Below, piece by piece: positions 26,566-34,434 of a DNA stretch of 64,000 bases (the first letter of the stretch is position 1; every line of letters starts with the position of its first letter). The stretch spans positions 1 to 64,000 of IMG/VR virus record IMGVR_UViG_3300034691_000044; one strand, given 5' to 3'. Made by a program: the position numbers and the translations under genes. Below the pieces are notes generated by a model, which had not been told where the DNA came from, did not search any database, and was given only the letters and a program-made list of their open reading frames with translations. This DNA is from a virus.

Positions 26566-26777
26566 GCACAAAACGTTTAGGTTGGTGCCGGCTGACAGGG
26601 GAACTCGTGCTTGATGCGCAAATCTTAAACATTCCATATCTTCGTGATGATATGGATGTTTACTCCCACAATGGGGCTATGTGGCTAGTATGGACACCTG
26701 AAAGTCAATGCTATTCATATATAACACTTCTGAATGTCCCCGAACTAATTAAATTAGCAATGGTGATGCTCGAATGA
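26562..26777 (+). CDS. Early paralog family, member 7 (C-terminal VPELIKLAMVM)
   Basis: 71 residues, the shortest member. RLTGELVLDAQILN, then GAMWLVWTPESQCYSYI and ending LNVPELIKLAMVMLE. AT-rich relative to members 5 and 6, pointing to separate acquisition or divergence. 4-base overlaps at both ends. Confidence 0.7.
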   Translation: MSTKRLGWCRLTGELVLDAQILNIPYLRDDMDVYSHNGAMWLVWTPESQCYSYITLLNVPELIKLAMVMLE

Positions 26778-27064
26778 GGACTTTCGAACGCGCTGCTCCC
26801 TTCGGGGAGTTCAGCATGGGAACTTTGTTCCTTGTGGTGAACGATATACCGGAAGTATGTCATTGCACATACTATAAGACAAACCTGAAGATTGCCCGTG
26901 AGGCTAAGGATGAAGATCCATTTGCTATTGTGTTTCTGCTTACTGAGCAGGGAACTTGGTTCAAAGGTGACTATTGCTACACAGACGGCAGGCATAAATT
27001 CACTCCTGTGGGTAAGTCAGCTGTACCTCAACTAATCCTGATGATGAACGTGGTGAAACCATGA
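26774..27064 (+). CDS. Early paralog family, member 8 (divergent C-terminus VPQLILMMNVV)
   Basis: 96 residues from the overlapping ATG 26774; an internal ATG at 26816 (RBS GGGGAG, MGTLFLVVNDIPEV) would align better with member 9 (MSVLWIVLNDDKSAV) and is a serious alternative. A hairpin CTCCC-TTCG-GGGAG lies just before that internal start. The C-terminal motif is present but degenerate. Confidence 0.65.
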   Translation: MRTFERAAPFGEFSMGTLFLVVNDIPEVCHCTYYKTNLKIAREAKDEDPFAIVFLLTEQGTWFKGDYCYTDGRHKFTPVGKSAVPQLILMMNVVKP

Positions 27065-27366
27065 GCGTATTATGGATCGTGCTAAACGACGACAAATCCG
27101 CAGTTATTGAGGTGTTTGAAACTATTGAGGCAGATTCTAAGCCTCACTGGGATAAGTTCTTTGAACACAGGGCCGGTAACGTCTTCTGTCGCAGAATTCA
27201 GGATTTAGCATGGGTAAAGCCAGCGCAGTCAAAAGTAACGTGGTTCGTCAACTATTTCTACTGGGAAGACATGTCCCGTTGGGGATATGGTGACCCAACT
27301 GGAATGGGTTGGTCTGCCTGCATGGCCATACCTGAAATTCTCAAAATGGTGGAATTCCTGGAATGA
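27061..27366 (+). CDS. Early paralog family, member 9 (C-terminal IPEILKMVEFL)
   Basis: 101 residues. N-terminal strand MSVLWIVLNDDKSAVIEVFE, aromatic core (TWFVNYFYWEDMSRWGYG), end AIPEILKMVEFLE. Coupled by 4-base overlaps to members 8 and 10. Confidence 0.7.
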   Translation: MSVLWIVLNDDKSAVIEVFETIEADSKPHWDKFFEHRAGNVFCRRIQDLAWVKPAQSKVTWFVNYFYWEDMSRWGYGDPTGMGWSACMAIPEILKMVEFLE

Positions 27367-27626
27367 GTAAACAAATAACAGTTGGTTTTCTTGATGGAGA
27401 GATAACTGATGTAACTTCTCAATGGATGACAAGTCAAACGGTGGAAGGTCACTTTAGCGTTGGTGATGTGTATGTTTACACTCAAGAGCCTCATGGTATG
27501 CAATGGCGTGTTCTGCAACGTAGTACACGAATAAATGCTACAACTGGCACTTATGCCGCTTTACTACCCTGCAAAGCTGAGCAAGTTCCTGAAATTGTAC
27601 GAATGGTTGCGCTGATGCGCGAGTGA
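27363..27626 (+). CDS. Early paralog family, member 10 (C-terminal VPEIVRMVALM)
   Basis: 87 residues. MSKQITVGFLDGEITDVTSQ gives the DG-turn hairpin seen in members 1, 2 and 4; the end reads AEQVPEIVRMVALMRE. AT-rich. Six bases separate it from member 11. Confidence 0.7.
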   Translation: MSKQITVGFLDGEITDVTSQWMTSQTVEGHFSVGDVYVYTQEPHGMQWRVLQRSTRINATTGTYAALLPCKAEQVPEIVRMVALMRE

Positions 27627-27632
27627 GGAATT

Positions 27633-27866
27633 ATGGGCATTGACGATAGGGTGATAGCTTATATCTTTCGAGGTAAGCTGGAAACCGAGGTAGTAAACCG
27701 CTGGAAAGCCCGGGAACGTATGACTCAGCTGAATAACTGCACACTTGCAGAGATTTACTTCTTTGACCCTGATGGGGAGATTTATGTAATGCATCACAGC
27801 AGGGAATATCGAAAAAAGGCCAAAAGTGTACCAGAAGAGATCAAACTAGCGGCAATGCTGCTATAG
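27633..27866 (+). CDS. Early paralog family, member 11 (C-terminal VPEEIKLAAML)
   Basis: 77 residues. MGIDDRVIAYIFRGKLETEV, central IYFFDPDGEIYVMHH, end KSVPEEIKLAAMLL, closest in its tail to members 1 and 3. RBS GTGAGGAATT. Seven bases before member 12. Confidence 0.7.
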   Translation: MGIDDRVIAYIFRGKLETEVVNRWKARERMTQLNNCTLAEIYFFDPDGEIYVMHHSREYRKKAKSVPEEIKLAAMLL

Positions 27867-27873
27867 GGGACGT

Positions 27874-28110
27874 ATGCGTATATTCATTCTGAAGTTCGAC
27901 AATACCGTCGAGGTTACGGAGTCTTTTTCCGACCACCCGTACTACACCCACAAGAACTACCAGAAAGGTCAGGTATTCTGCGAGAGGCTTGTAGGCAAGA
28001 GTGATTATTGGTGCGTACTGCACCGAGACCACAAAGGTAATGGCCCCTCGTGGGTTCATTCTGTAAAAGTACCAAAAGAAGTGCTATTCGCACGAATGCT
28101 CGTAGATTAG
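27874..28110 (+). CDS. Early paralog family, member 12 (C-terminal VPKEVLFARML)
   Basis: 78 residues. MRIFILKFDNTVEVTESF start, aromatic YWCVLHRDHKG middle and a diverged tail VKVPKEVLFARMLVD. Last member, eleven bases before the RNA polymerase II gene, so the array is probably transcribed together with it. Confidence 0.7.
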   Translation: MRIFILKFDNTVEVTESFSDHPYYTHKNYQKGQVFCERLVGKSDYWCVLHRDHKGNGPSWVHSVKVPKEVLFARMLVD

Positions 28111-28120
28111 GAGAAGATCC

Positions 28121-29050
28121 ATGAAACTGACACACATGCTCACTGACGACATGCAAAAGGCAAACGAGTATCGATTTGCCAAACAGCATATCGACAAGTA
28201 CATGCGTGACTACGTGCTGAACGACCCTGAAGTCCTGCCCCTGCTGGACAAAGGCGTGGACTTGCTCACCGCCTGGGTCAATACCGAGTTCAGCTACGCA
28301 TCGAAGAACCTCCGGGTCAGTGCCCTACGGGGTATGGACCTGCGTCAGCTCGTTACTGATCTGATTGTGGCCTCGGCCTTCTGCCAGGTGGAAGAACTGT
28401 TCACCAGCTTCACAGCGCGCATGGCCGGCATCCTCGGCTGGGACGATAAGAAGGCCAGCATCACTACCATCGCGGAAATCACCGCGGTGCTATGCGACAC
28501 CGATCTGTATGACCTGACCCAGGCCAACCGGTTCGGCAGCTGGAACATCATCAGCAACATCACGCTGTCCTTGCAATTGCAGGAGTACATCAGCAACTGC
28601 GCATATCTGCCTCCGCTGGTGCATCCACCGAAGAAGCTGCGCCACAACAAGGACACGCCGTATCTGACCATTGGTCAAGACTCGGTGATCCTGAATAAGG
28701 GTCACCATAACGACGATGTGTGCCTTGATGTACTGGATTCAAAGAATTCCGTGGCATTGAGCCTGGACCTGGACTTCCTCTGCAAAGTAGAGGAAGAATC
28801 AAACAGTGAGTTGGATACTCCCGAAAAGCAAACCATGTGGTTGAACATGAAGCGCCAGTCGCACGAGTTCTACTTGCTCATGGCTGGCCAAGGCAATAAG
28901 TTCTACTTGCATCACAAATACGATAAACGTGGGCGTATCTACGCCAATGGTTATCACATCTCGACTCAGGGTGCGCCCTTCAAAAAGGCATGCTTAGAGT
29001 TCGCCAATAAAGAAGTCGTATCCGACATCCCACAGGAGTTTCAATTATGA
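28121..29050 (+). CDS. RNA polymerase II, N-terminal subunit (N4 RNAP1-like)
   Basis: 309 residues, the N-terminal half of a T7-type single-subunit RNA polymerase, which N4-like phages split into two proteins that form a heterodimer for middle transcription. The recognisable part is at the end: FYLHHKYDKRGRIYANGYHISTQG, the GR-containing motif that contacts template and hybrid (T7 DWRGRVYA). The catalytic motifs are absent here and are found in the gene at 29793. RBS AGGAGAAG. Stop overlaps the next start by four bases. Confidence 0.9.
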   Translation: MKLTHMLTDDMQKANEYRFAKQHIDKYMRDYVLNDPEVLPLLDKGVDLLTAWVNTEFSYASKNLRVSALRGMDLRQLVTDLIVASAFCQVEELFTSFTARMAGILGWDDKKASITTIAEITAVLCDTDLYDLTQANRFGSWNIISNITLSLQLQEYISNCAYLPPLVHPPKKLRHNKDTPYLTIGQDSVILNKGHHNDDVCLDVLDSKNSVALSLDLDFLCKVEEESNSELDTPEKQTMWLNMKRQSHEFYLLMAGQGNKFYLHHKYDKRGRIYANGYHISTQGAPFKKACLEFANKEVVSDIPQEFQL

Positions 29051-29487
29051 GCACTGAAAAGCAGCTGTACCTTGCACTGAAGAACATTCTGGAGCCATAC
29101 CGTTCAGGTATGGAATCGGGAGACTGGTGCGGTGAGCCAAATGCCCAGACAAAAAAGGAAATTGCTGACGCTGAGGAAGCATTAGCGTGCTTTGAACTGG
29201 ACCTTGGCCCGTTGCCTGATTGGGCATCTGCCCACAACATTGCACAAGAACCTGTGACATATGCACAGCTTTTCACCCGGAACCCTCGCCGTAATGGCAA
29301 TGCCATGATCTTCTACGTAGGTACTTCCCATTTCGGTGTTATCACCGACATGGGTAACGCTATGACACTGAGTCTTGTGGAGTTGCATCAATTGTACGAG
29401 ATTGGTGACTACATCATGGACGAACGTGGTTATGAGAAGCGTAAGCGCCAACGTGACGATTATATGGTTCCGTTGGAGGCTGACTGA
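29047..29487 (+). CDS. Hypothetical protein between the RNA polymerase II genes
   Basis: 146 residues, coupled to the N-terminal polymerase subunit by a 4-base overlap. Acidic helical first half, then YVGTSHFGVITDMGNAMTLS suggesting a small alpha/beta domain. Its placement between two subunits of one enzyme hints at a co-regulated factor. No family recognised. Confidence 0.7.
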   Translation: MSTEKQLYLALKNILEPYRSGMESGDWCGEPNAQTKKEIADAEEALACFELDLGPLPDWASAHNIAQEPVTYAQLFTRNPRRNGNAMIFYVGTSHFGVITDMGNAMTLSLVELHQLYEIGDYIMDERGYEKRKRQRDDYMVPLEAD

Positions 29488-29777
29488 TGGCAAGACTGTT
29501 CATTCGGCATAAACCGGTGGATTGCAACGTACAGATGGGCAAGTCCAGCGAAAATATGTTCTTAATGCGTCGTGATGTACTAACTGCGCATGGAATTAGC
29601 CTGGATGCTTACTCAATCGACTGTGCATACGTCTGTGTTGCGCATGAAGGTAAGATATGGGCAGTAAGGAGCTTCGGGGCACACCCTGAAAGCTCCATTG
29701 TCCGTGTGCAGTGCGTTCCTCTAGACGATCAGCCATGTGTGCAACAGATGCTGCTGACTGGCATGATTCTCAATTAA
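29487..29777 (+). CDS. Hypothetical protein between the RNA polymerase II genes
   Basis: 96 residues, start overlapping the previous stop (TGATG). Contains five cysteines and an alternating beta pattern (CAYVCVAHEGKIWAVRSFG). Function unknown; could be related to the early small proteins but lacks their C-terminal motif. Confidence 0.65.
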   Translation: MARLFIRHKPVDCNVQMGKSSENMFLMRRDVLTAHGISLDAYSIDCAYVCVAHEGKIWAVRSFGAHPESSIVRVQCVPLDDQPCVQQMLLTGMILN

Positions 29778-29792
29778 TTAAGGTGAATAACC

Positions 29793-31046
29793 ATGCGTAC
29801 ATACACTGCTTTTGAATTTCTGTGCATCGACATAGCGAACCAGAACGACTTAGATAAGAAGCTGTTCGAAGAACGAATCCAGTGGGTGAAAGAGAATTTC
29901 AACCGCCTGCTGTTCCTTCAAACCAGCAAGAAAGAACGTCCGCTGTACCTCAAGGCTGTGAACGCCCTGTACCGCGCCTGCAAGGGCGAGGCTATCGGCC
30001 ACATGGTTGGCCTAGATGCAACCTGCTCGGGCATGAGCATCATGTCCGTAGTCACCAAGTGCTATAAAGGATGCCTGGCCACAAACCTGATCGACCCGGA
30101 CTCCCGGAACGATGCCTACACCATGGTCACCAACGCCGCTGGCGATATGCTGGATGGCGACTTGATCGTCACCCGGCAAGATGCCAAAGACGCAACCATG
30201 ACCACTCTGTACGGTTCCCAAGCCAAGCCGCGTGAGATCTTCGGTACTGATACCGAGGAACTGGATGCTTTCTATGCTGGCTTGGTGGCGACTGCACCAA
30301 AGGCTGTGGAACTGCTGGGTGACCTGCGCATGGCGTGGCAACCCTTTGCCCTGGAACACCGTTGGGTATGCCCGGACAACTTCAACGTCCGCATCAAGGT
30401 GATGCAGAAGGTGGAAGGTGAGCGTGTGGAAGTCGACGAACTCGACGGTGCATCGTTCACCTACGAGTATTACGTCAACGAAGGCACCAAAACTGACCTG
30501 AAGCTAGTGGCCAATGTGACTCACTCACTGGACGCCTACCTGCTCCGTTCTATGGAGCGCCGCTGCAACTACGATCAATCCAAAGTGCAAACTGCCCTAT
30601 ATATCTTGGGCGGGATGCAAGATGGTCGCCGTATGGGCGAGGAAGTCGAACAAGACTTGGGCGAAGCCTCCAACCTTGCACAACAGCTCATTGCTGTGTG
30701 GGGTGGCTGTGAAATGCCTGATGCTCGCTTGCTCAACGAGCTTACTCGTACTGACGTGCAGTTCATGAGTGATAAGCACATTGAGCAGATGATTGCATTG
30801 GCAAACCAGTTGCTGGAACGTGAACCATTCGAAATCGTGACGGTGCATGATGAATTTAAATGCCACGCCAACAATTGCAACTGGATGCGTCTCACTTACG
30901 CACAAATCATGGCCGACCTGGCCCGTGCGCGCGTACTTGAGGACATCTACGAGCAGATCACCGGCATGACGCCGACTTACAAAGACCAAATGGATGGAGA
31001 CGAGCTTGCAGCTCTGATCCTGAACTCAAACTACGCCTTGTCGTAA
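29793..31046 (+). CDS. RNA polymerase II, catalytic C-terminal subunit (N4 RNAP2-like)
   Basis: 417 residues with the T7-type catalytic motifs: motif A MVGLDATCSGMSIMS (Asp75), motif B DAKDATMTTLYGSQAK (Lys132, Tyr140) and motif C VTVHDEFKCHA (His352, Asp353). With the protein encoded at 28121 it should form the middle-gene RNA polymerase, which in N4 works with a phage ssDNA-binding cofactor. Tyr140 is the usual sugar-selecting residue, in contrast to the Phe seen in this phage's vRNAP. Confidence 0.93.
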   Translation: MRTYTAFEFLCIDIANQNDLDKKLFEERIQWVKENFNRLLFLQTSKKERPLYLKAVNALYRACKGEAIGHMVGLDATCSGMSIMSVVTKCYKGCLATNLIDPDSRNDAYTMVTNAAGDMLDGDLIVTRQDAKDATMTTLYGSQAKPREIFGTDTEELDAFYAGLVATAPKAVELLGDLRMAWQPFALEHRWVCPDNFNVRIKVMQKVEGERVEVDELDGASFTYEYYVNEGTKTDLKLVANVTHSLDAYLLRSMERRCNYDQSKVQTALYILGGMQDGRRMGEEVEQDLGEASNLAQQLIAVWGGCEMPDARLLNELTRTDVQFMSDKHIEQMIALANQLLEREPFEIVTVHDEFKCHANNCNWMRLTYAQIMADLARARVLEDIYEQITGMTPTYKDQMDGDELAALILNSNYALS

Positions 31047-31054
31047 GAAGAAGC

Positions 31055-31069
31055 GTGCGGTCCCCGCAC
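31055..31069 (+). promoter_or_regulatory. TCC-loop hairpin element A (N4 vRNAP promoter-like)
   Basis: GTGCGG-TCC-CCGCAC, a perfect 6-bp stem, followed by TTGGATGATCC. It lies 9 bases after the RNA polymerase II stop and 85 before the next gene. N4 vRNAP promoters have a 5-7 bp stem, a 3-base loop (GGA on the template strand, which equals TCC here) and a start site close behind. The downstream sequence matches element B over 15 bases with few changes. Confidence 0.6.
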
Positions 31070-31153
31070 TTGGATGATCCTTCCCCTCACGGGGGAGGAG
31101 ATTCTTTTTTTCTTGAGAAGACGCCCTAGAAGAGGGCTGAGGTGAGTAAACCA

Positions 31154-31906
31154 ATGATTAAAGACAAATTCGCAGCTGAGCTTGCTCAAGCTGCCGAGAA
31201 CGTGGCCAACCACACAGTCGAACTGGTTTCGGGTGTTGGCAAGTATGGCACCAATGAAATCTGGCGCTGCACCAACAATGGCAGTTCCTGCTACGGCTTT
31301 GACCTTGTCATCAGCCGCTTCGGCATTGCCATGTATGGCGACGTTGATTCGCTGGTGTTTGGGGTTGGTTCCAGTTATGGAATCGAGTTCCTGGCCCGCC
31401 AGTCAGTCTGTGGGTACATGATCAGCAAACTGGAACCGGAATATCGTGAGAAACGCGAGCTTGACGAAGACAAACTGCGCCAAGTACTAGTTGAGCAAGG
31501 ATGCCAGCTATTGGAAGCGGAGTTTGTGCCTTATGTGGAAGAAGGTCAGGACGACTACAATGGCTTGCCTGAATGGCTCCACAGTGCCGACTACCGTGAC
31601 CAGGATCTGAATAAGGTTCTGGAAGAGCTTAAAAAGCACGCGCCTGAACATCCCCATTGCAAATTCGAGGAATTCTGCGACTGCGTAGAAGAACTGCTAG
31701 AAGATCGTGCCCCTAACGGCCTTCAGGCAGTCGAAGCATTCCTTGCTGAGAACTGCACCGAGTTGTATCTCGGGCCAGAGTGGTATGAGTACGCAATCTC
31801 TAAGCACGACAGTCGTTTGATTCAAAGACTGGAAATGCTGCGCTTGTGTGCATTGAAGATCGCAGAAGTAAAAAAGGCTGGTGATAGCACCGAGGAACAC
31901 GCATAA
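31154..31906 (+). CDS. Acidic hypothetical middle protein
   Basis: 250 residues from ATG 31154 (GAGGTGAG upstream); GTG 31142 would add MSKP. Begins IKDKFAAELAQAAENVANHT and has an acidic C-terminal half with ELDEDKLRQVL and EELKKHAPEH. No domain recognised. First gene behind hairpin element A and followed by a terminator. Confidence 0.7.
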   Translation: MIKDKFAAELAQAAENVANHTVELVSGVGKYGTNEIWRCTNNGSSCYGFDLVISRFGIAMYGDVDSLVFGVGSSYGIEFLARQSVCGYMISKLEPEYREKRELDEDKLRQVLVEQGCQLLEAEFVPYVEEGQDDYNGLPEWLHSADYRDQDLNKVLEELKKHAPEHPHCKFEEFCDCVEELLEDRAPNGLQAVEAFLAENCTELYLGPEWYEYAISKHDSRLIQRLEMLRLCALKIAEVKKAGDSTEEHA

Positions 31907-31914
31907 AAAACAAA

Positions 31915-31932
31915 GCCAGCAATTAAGCTGGC
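31915..31932. terminator. Bidirectional terminator between convergent genes
   Basis: GCCAGC-AATTAA-GCTGGC, preceded by an A-rich stretch (T-run on the minus strand), between stop codons facing each other. Confidence 0.65.
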
Positions 31933-31953
31933 CTTGCCCACCTGCGGGAGCTT

Positions 31954-32835
31954 TTAGCTCACACGAGTGTTGGCCGCGGTCTGAGTACCAGATGCTGCCA
32001 TGGTGCCGCTGTTGAAGATGGTCTGACCTTGACGCACGACTTGAATGTCGTTGGCCAGGTTGCTGACCAGCGCATTCAGCTGAATGATGGCCTGAGTTTG
32101 TTGCTGGGACTGGTTTTGCGCCTGCATTTGCTGCGCAGTAGCAGTGTTGGTGTTCGTGATATTGATTTCAGTCTCACGAATGCGCCCGGTAGAACGTTGC
32201 TCTGCCAGGGCGGCTTCAGCCACAGTCAGCTGACGTTGCAGGTTGGCAGTGTTCTGATCATTCAGCGCTGCCAAGATTTCCTTGGTGCTCGAAGAAATAG
32301 CCACTTGAGTAGCGAACTGCGCGTCTTTAGTAGCGGTGAGGTTGGCAACGCCGTATGCGGCGACAGACTCACGAGTAGCAGCCGCCGAAGACAGGATGTT
32401 GGTGTTGAGGTTGTTTTGACTAGCCAGGGAAGTGGCAATCGCGTCAGAAACGTTTTTGTTGATGGTCGATTGACCCGTCAAGGTAGCCAACAGGTTGGTG
32501 TTCAGCTGGCCAGTAATGGCAGCTTGAGAGCCGGCCAATGCCAGTTGTACCTGACCTTCCGCCAGAGGGATCGACGCTTTAATGTCGCCCAGGCTCTGCA
32601 AGACAGTCGTGCTTTGCAGCGCATCCGTCACACCGGCCAGCCCAGCAGTCAGTTGGGTTGGTGTAACAAAACCTTCACCGGCTGCACGGGCTACTTCAGC
32701 ACCGTTGCCACCCAGGAGACCACGGTTGCCCAGTAGGGCACCGCCCAGAATACCACCCAGAAGCCCGCCGCCCAGGCCAGCGCCGAGACCCGCACCAGCG
32801 CCGCCACCACCTGCCAATTCGATTACGTCAGTCAT
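31954..32835 (-). CDS. Virion protein (N4 gp17-like), minus strand within the middle region
   Basis: 293 residues. ATG 32835 follows AAGGTGA. The N-terminus is Gly/Ala/Leu-rich (GLGAGLGGGLLGGILGGALL), followed by a long Gln/Ala/Thr/Asn-rich helical region. In N4 the virion protein gp17 is encoded next to the RNA polymerase II genes, away from the other virion genes, as here. The opposite strand to its neighbours fits late expression. Sequence identity to gp17 was not tested, so the name rests on place and composition. Confidence 0.65.
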   Translation of the reverse strand: MTDVIELAGGGGAGAGLGAGLGGGLLGGILGGALLGNRGLLGGNGAEVARAAGEGFVTPTQLTAGLAGVTDALQSTTVLQSLGDIKASIPLAEGQVQLALAGSQAAITGQLNTNLLATLTGQSTINKNVSDAIATSLASQNNLNTNILSSAAATRESVAAYGVANLTATKDAQFATQVAISSSTKEILAALNDQNTANLQRQLTVAEAALAEQRSTGRIRETEINITNTNTATAQQMQAQNQSQQQTQAIIQLNALVSNLANDIQVVRQGQTIFNSGTMAASGTQTAANTRVS

Positions 32836-32950
32836 TATGTTCACCTTTTCAAACGGTTTTAGATGTACCGCTCAAAAAGCATGAACCATTTTTAGGTGTC
32901 GTAGTTCACACCTCTTTGAATGTAACAGCAGAGTGTTTCCTGCACTGTTT

Positions 32951-33002
32951 ACTCCATTTGGCAATAGGGATATAAGTATTCCGCCAAATGTCACAATGGA
33001 GT
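32951..33002 (+). promoter_or_regulatory. Overlapping inverted repeats that can hide the RBS of the zinc-finger gene
   Basis: CATTTGGC (32955-32962) pairs with GCCAAATG (32983-32990), and ACTCCATT (32951-32958) pairs with AATGGAGT (32995-33002). The left arms overlap, so the two helices exclude each other. The second arm contains GGAG, six bases before ATG 33008. Pairing of the outer repeat would hide the RBS; pairing of the inner repeat would free it. Confidence 0.55.
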
Positions 33003-33007
33003 GTTAC

Positions 33008-33184
33008 ATGAAAAAATGTGTTATGTGCGGAAGCAAATTGCAGGCATGCTTAGAGTGTGGTGAGTTTTTTCACTCCACGAACGAGAAGCATGTTTATTGC
33101 CGCAGTCGGTGTCGCACACGCAAACATCGGCGGCTGGCAGCAGACAATTTTAAAACCAGTGAAATAGGTGAGCTAAATGGCTGA
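33008..33184 (+). CDS. Small zinc-finger protein
   Basis: 58 residues: CVMCGSK, CLECGEFF and YCRSRCRTRKHRR give two pairs of CxxC plus a CxxxC, enough for one or two zinc sites, with a basic segment after them. Probably binds nucleic acid. Overlaps the next gene by eight bases. Confidence 0.7.
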   Translation: MKKCVMCGSKLQACLECGEFFHSTNEKHVYCRSRCRTRKHRRLAADNFKTSEIGELNG

Positions 33185-33617
33185 TTTAATGGGACTTGTT
33201 GGGCAATACGGTGATGTAGCTGCACAGGTTATCGGCAAAGTATCCGCGCTTAAAAAGCGGCTGGATAATAGCCATTCGACGTACTCCGCTGAGCATGCAG
33301 CCATCTTTGAAGAGATGGGTATTCTGCAAGCAGAAATCAACGAAGTTGCTTCGGTACTCCGCAACCACATCAATATTGATGAAATGGCGCGGGTAGCTGA
33401 GGCGCAAGAATTTGCGTTAGTAGAAGACGCAGTAGTTGAAGAAGCCGGCGAACTCGCCGCAATTCAAACCGAACTGCATGCTGCTGCTTGTGCAGTTTGC
33501 GAAGATGCCCGAGCAACTGTATTACAGATGACGAATACCCAAACGGGTGTTAAACGTCCTCTGATGTTGGTCGATGGCAACTTGATTGAAAAGTTGAGAA
33601 AACACACCTCTTATTAA
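33177..33617 (+). CDS. Helical hypothetical protein
   Basis: 146 residues, mainly helical and Ala/Glu-rich; residues 25-75 (LKKRLDNSHSTYSAEHAAIF) could form a coiled coil. Overlaps the zinc-finger gene by eight bases and has a strong terminator behind it, so both form a short transcription unit. Function unknown. Confidence 0.7.
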   Translation: MADLMGLVGQYGDVAAQVIGKVSALKKRLDNSHSTYSAEHAAIFEEMGILQAEINEVASVLRNHINIDEMARVAEAQEFALVEDAVVEEAGELAAIQTELHAAACAVCEDARATVLQMTNTQTGVKRPLMLVDGNLIEKLRKHTSY

Positions 33618-33632
33618 CAGCACTTTGTGCAA

Positions 33633-33654
33633 AGGCGTACTTTTTAGTACGCCT
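33633..33654 (+). terminator. Strong rho-independent terminator
   Basis: AGGCGTACT-TTTT-AGTACGCCT, a perfect 9-bp stem, followed by ATTTTTTT. Confidence 0.92.
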
Positions 33655-33682
33655 ATTTTTTTACCTAAATTAAGGCATTCAA

Positions 33683-33907
33683 ATGATCGCAGATGGCATA
33701 GAAGTTTCCCAAGAAGCAGTAGACAAGGCCACTGTGTGGGCTTGTACCCAATTGCACTTCACCTATGGTGAATTGCAGCACCAGTTGCGGCTGTATCGCG
33801 TACATGATGATGCAATTCATCGTGCCGCTGATCGTCTGCTGCAAAAGTGGAAGAAAGACGGCAAAGTCGTATTCCGTAAGAGCCAGTGGCATTGGCAAGG
33901 TGCGTAA
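33683..33907 (+). CDS. Small protein with winged-helix look
   Basis: 74 residues, ending VHDDAIHRAADRLLQKWKKD and GKVVFRKSQWHW, a pattern of helix, recognition helix and beta wing that suggests a small winged-helix DNA-binding protein. Its stop overlaps the next start (TAATG). Confidence 0.6.
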   Translation: MIADGIEVSQEAVDKATVWACTQLHFTYGELQHQLRLYRVHDDAIHRAADRLLQKWKKDGKVVFRKSQWHWQGA

Positions 33908-34182
33908 TGCACGCGACAAAGATCATTGAGCAGTACGAATCTATCACAGGGGAATCTTTCCAGGCCGCGTTGAATCGCATGGCCAAAGAGAACCGGACTG
34001 GTACTGAAGCTGCTGAATTTCTTGGTTTCTGCGACAAGCAACGCCTTGACATTGTAATCAAACGTCTTGGCTACGAGCCTGTCGCATTCCGCGGCCGGCG
34101 TATGCCTGGTATGTCCAAATCGGCACAACGTGCCCGGAGAGCAAGACAACGTGAAAAAGATCGGGGAACCCCGTCGGCATGA
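33907..34182 (+). CDS. Basic DNA-binding-like protein
   Basis: 91 residues; TGTEAAEFLGFCDKQRLDIVIKRLGYEPV resembles a helix-turn-helix, followed by a basic tail (SKSAQRARRARQREKDRG). A transcription or DNA-structure role is plausible. Overlaps the following gene by 32 bases. Confidence 0.6.
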   Translation: MHATKIIEQYESITGESFQAALNRMAKENRTGTEAAEFLGFCDKQRLDIVIKRLGYEPVAFRGRRMPGMSKSAQRARRARQREKDRGTPSA

Positions 34183-34432
34183 GGTCGACGCAGTAGAAGT
34201 TCAACGCATCGCATTCCTCGTTGAGGAGTCGGATGTGGGTAAGACCCAAAAGATGTACTTGGGGCAAACGCCCTACACCTTCCTGCCCGACGACGTAGGT
34301 CGTCTGTTGGAAGTGGTCAAAAACAAATCCCCGGGCTTTATGTCTTGGGGTTTCGGTTCCATCTTCGCGGATCTGCGTGAGCAGTTCCCGAATCCTAAAC
34401 CTTACATGGGGGCGCCCAGCGCCAAGGACTAA
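34151..34432 (+). CDS. Hypothetical middle protein
   Basis: 93 residues from GTG 34151, with GGAGAG upstream. KMYLGQTPYTFLPDDVGRLL and GFMSWGFGSIFADLREQFPN are the main landmarks. Function unknown. Confidence 0.6.
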   Translation: MKKIGEPRRHEVDAVEVQRIAFLVEESDVGKTQKMYLGQTPYTFLPDDVGRLLEVVKNKSPGFMSWGFGSIFADLREQFPNPKPYMGAPSAKD

Positions 34433-34434
34433 AT

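Noticed and set aside
29047-29777. Intron between the RNA polymerase II halves
   Set aside because: N4-like phages naturally encode this polymerase as two proteins; both genes have their own start and RBS, and the space contains two open genes rather than intron core sequences.
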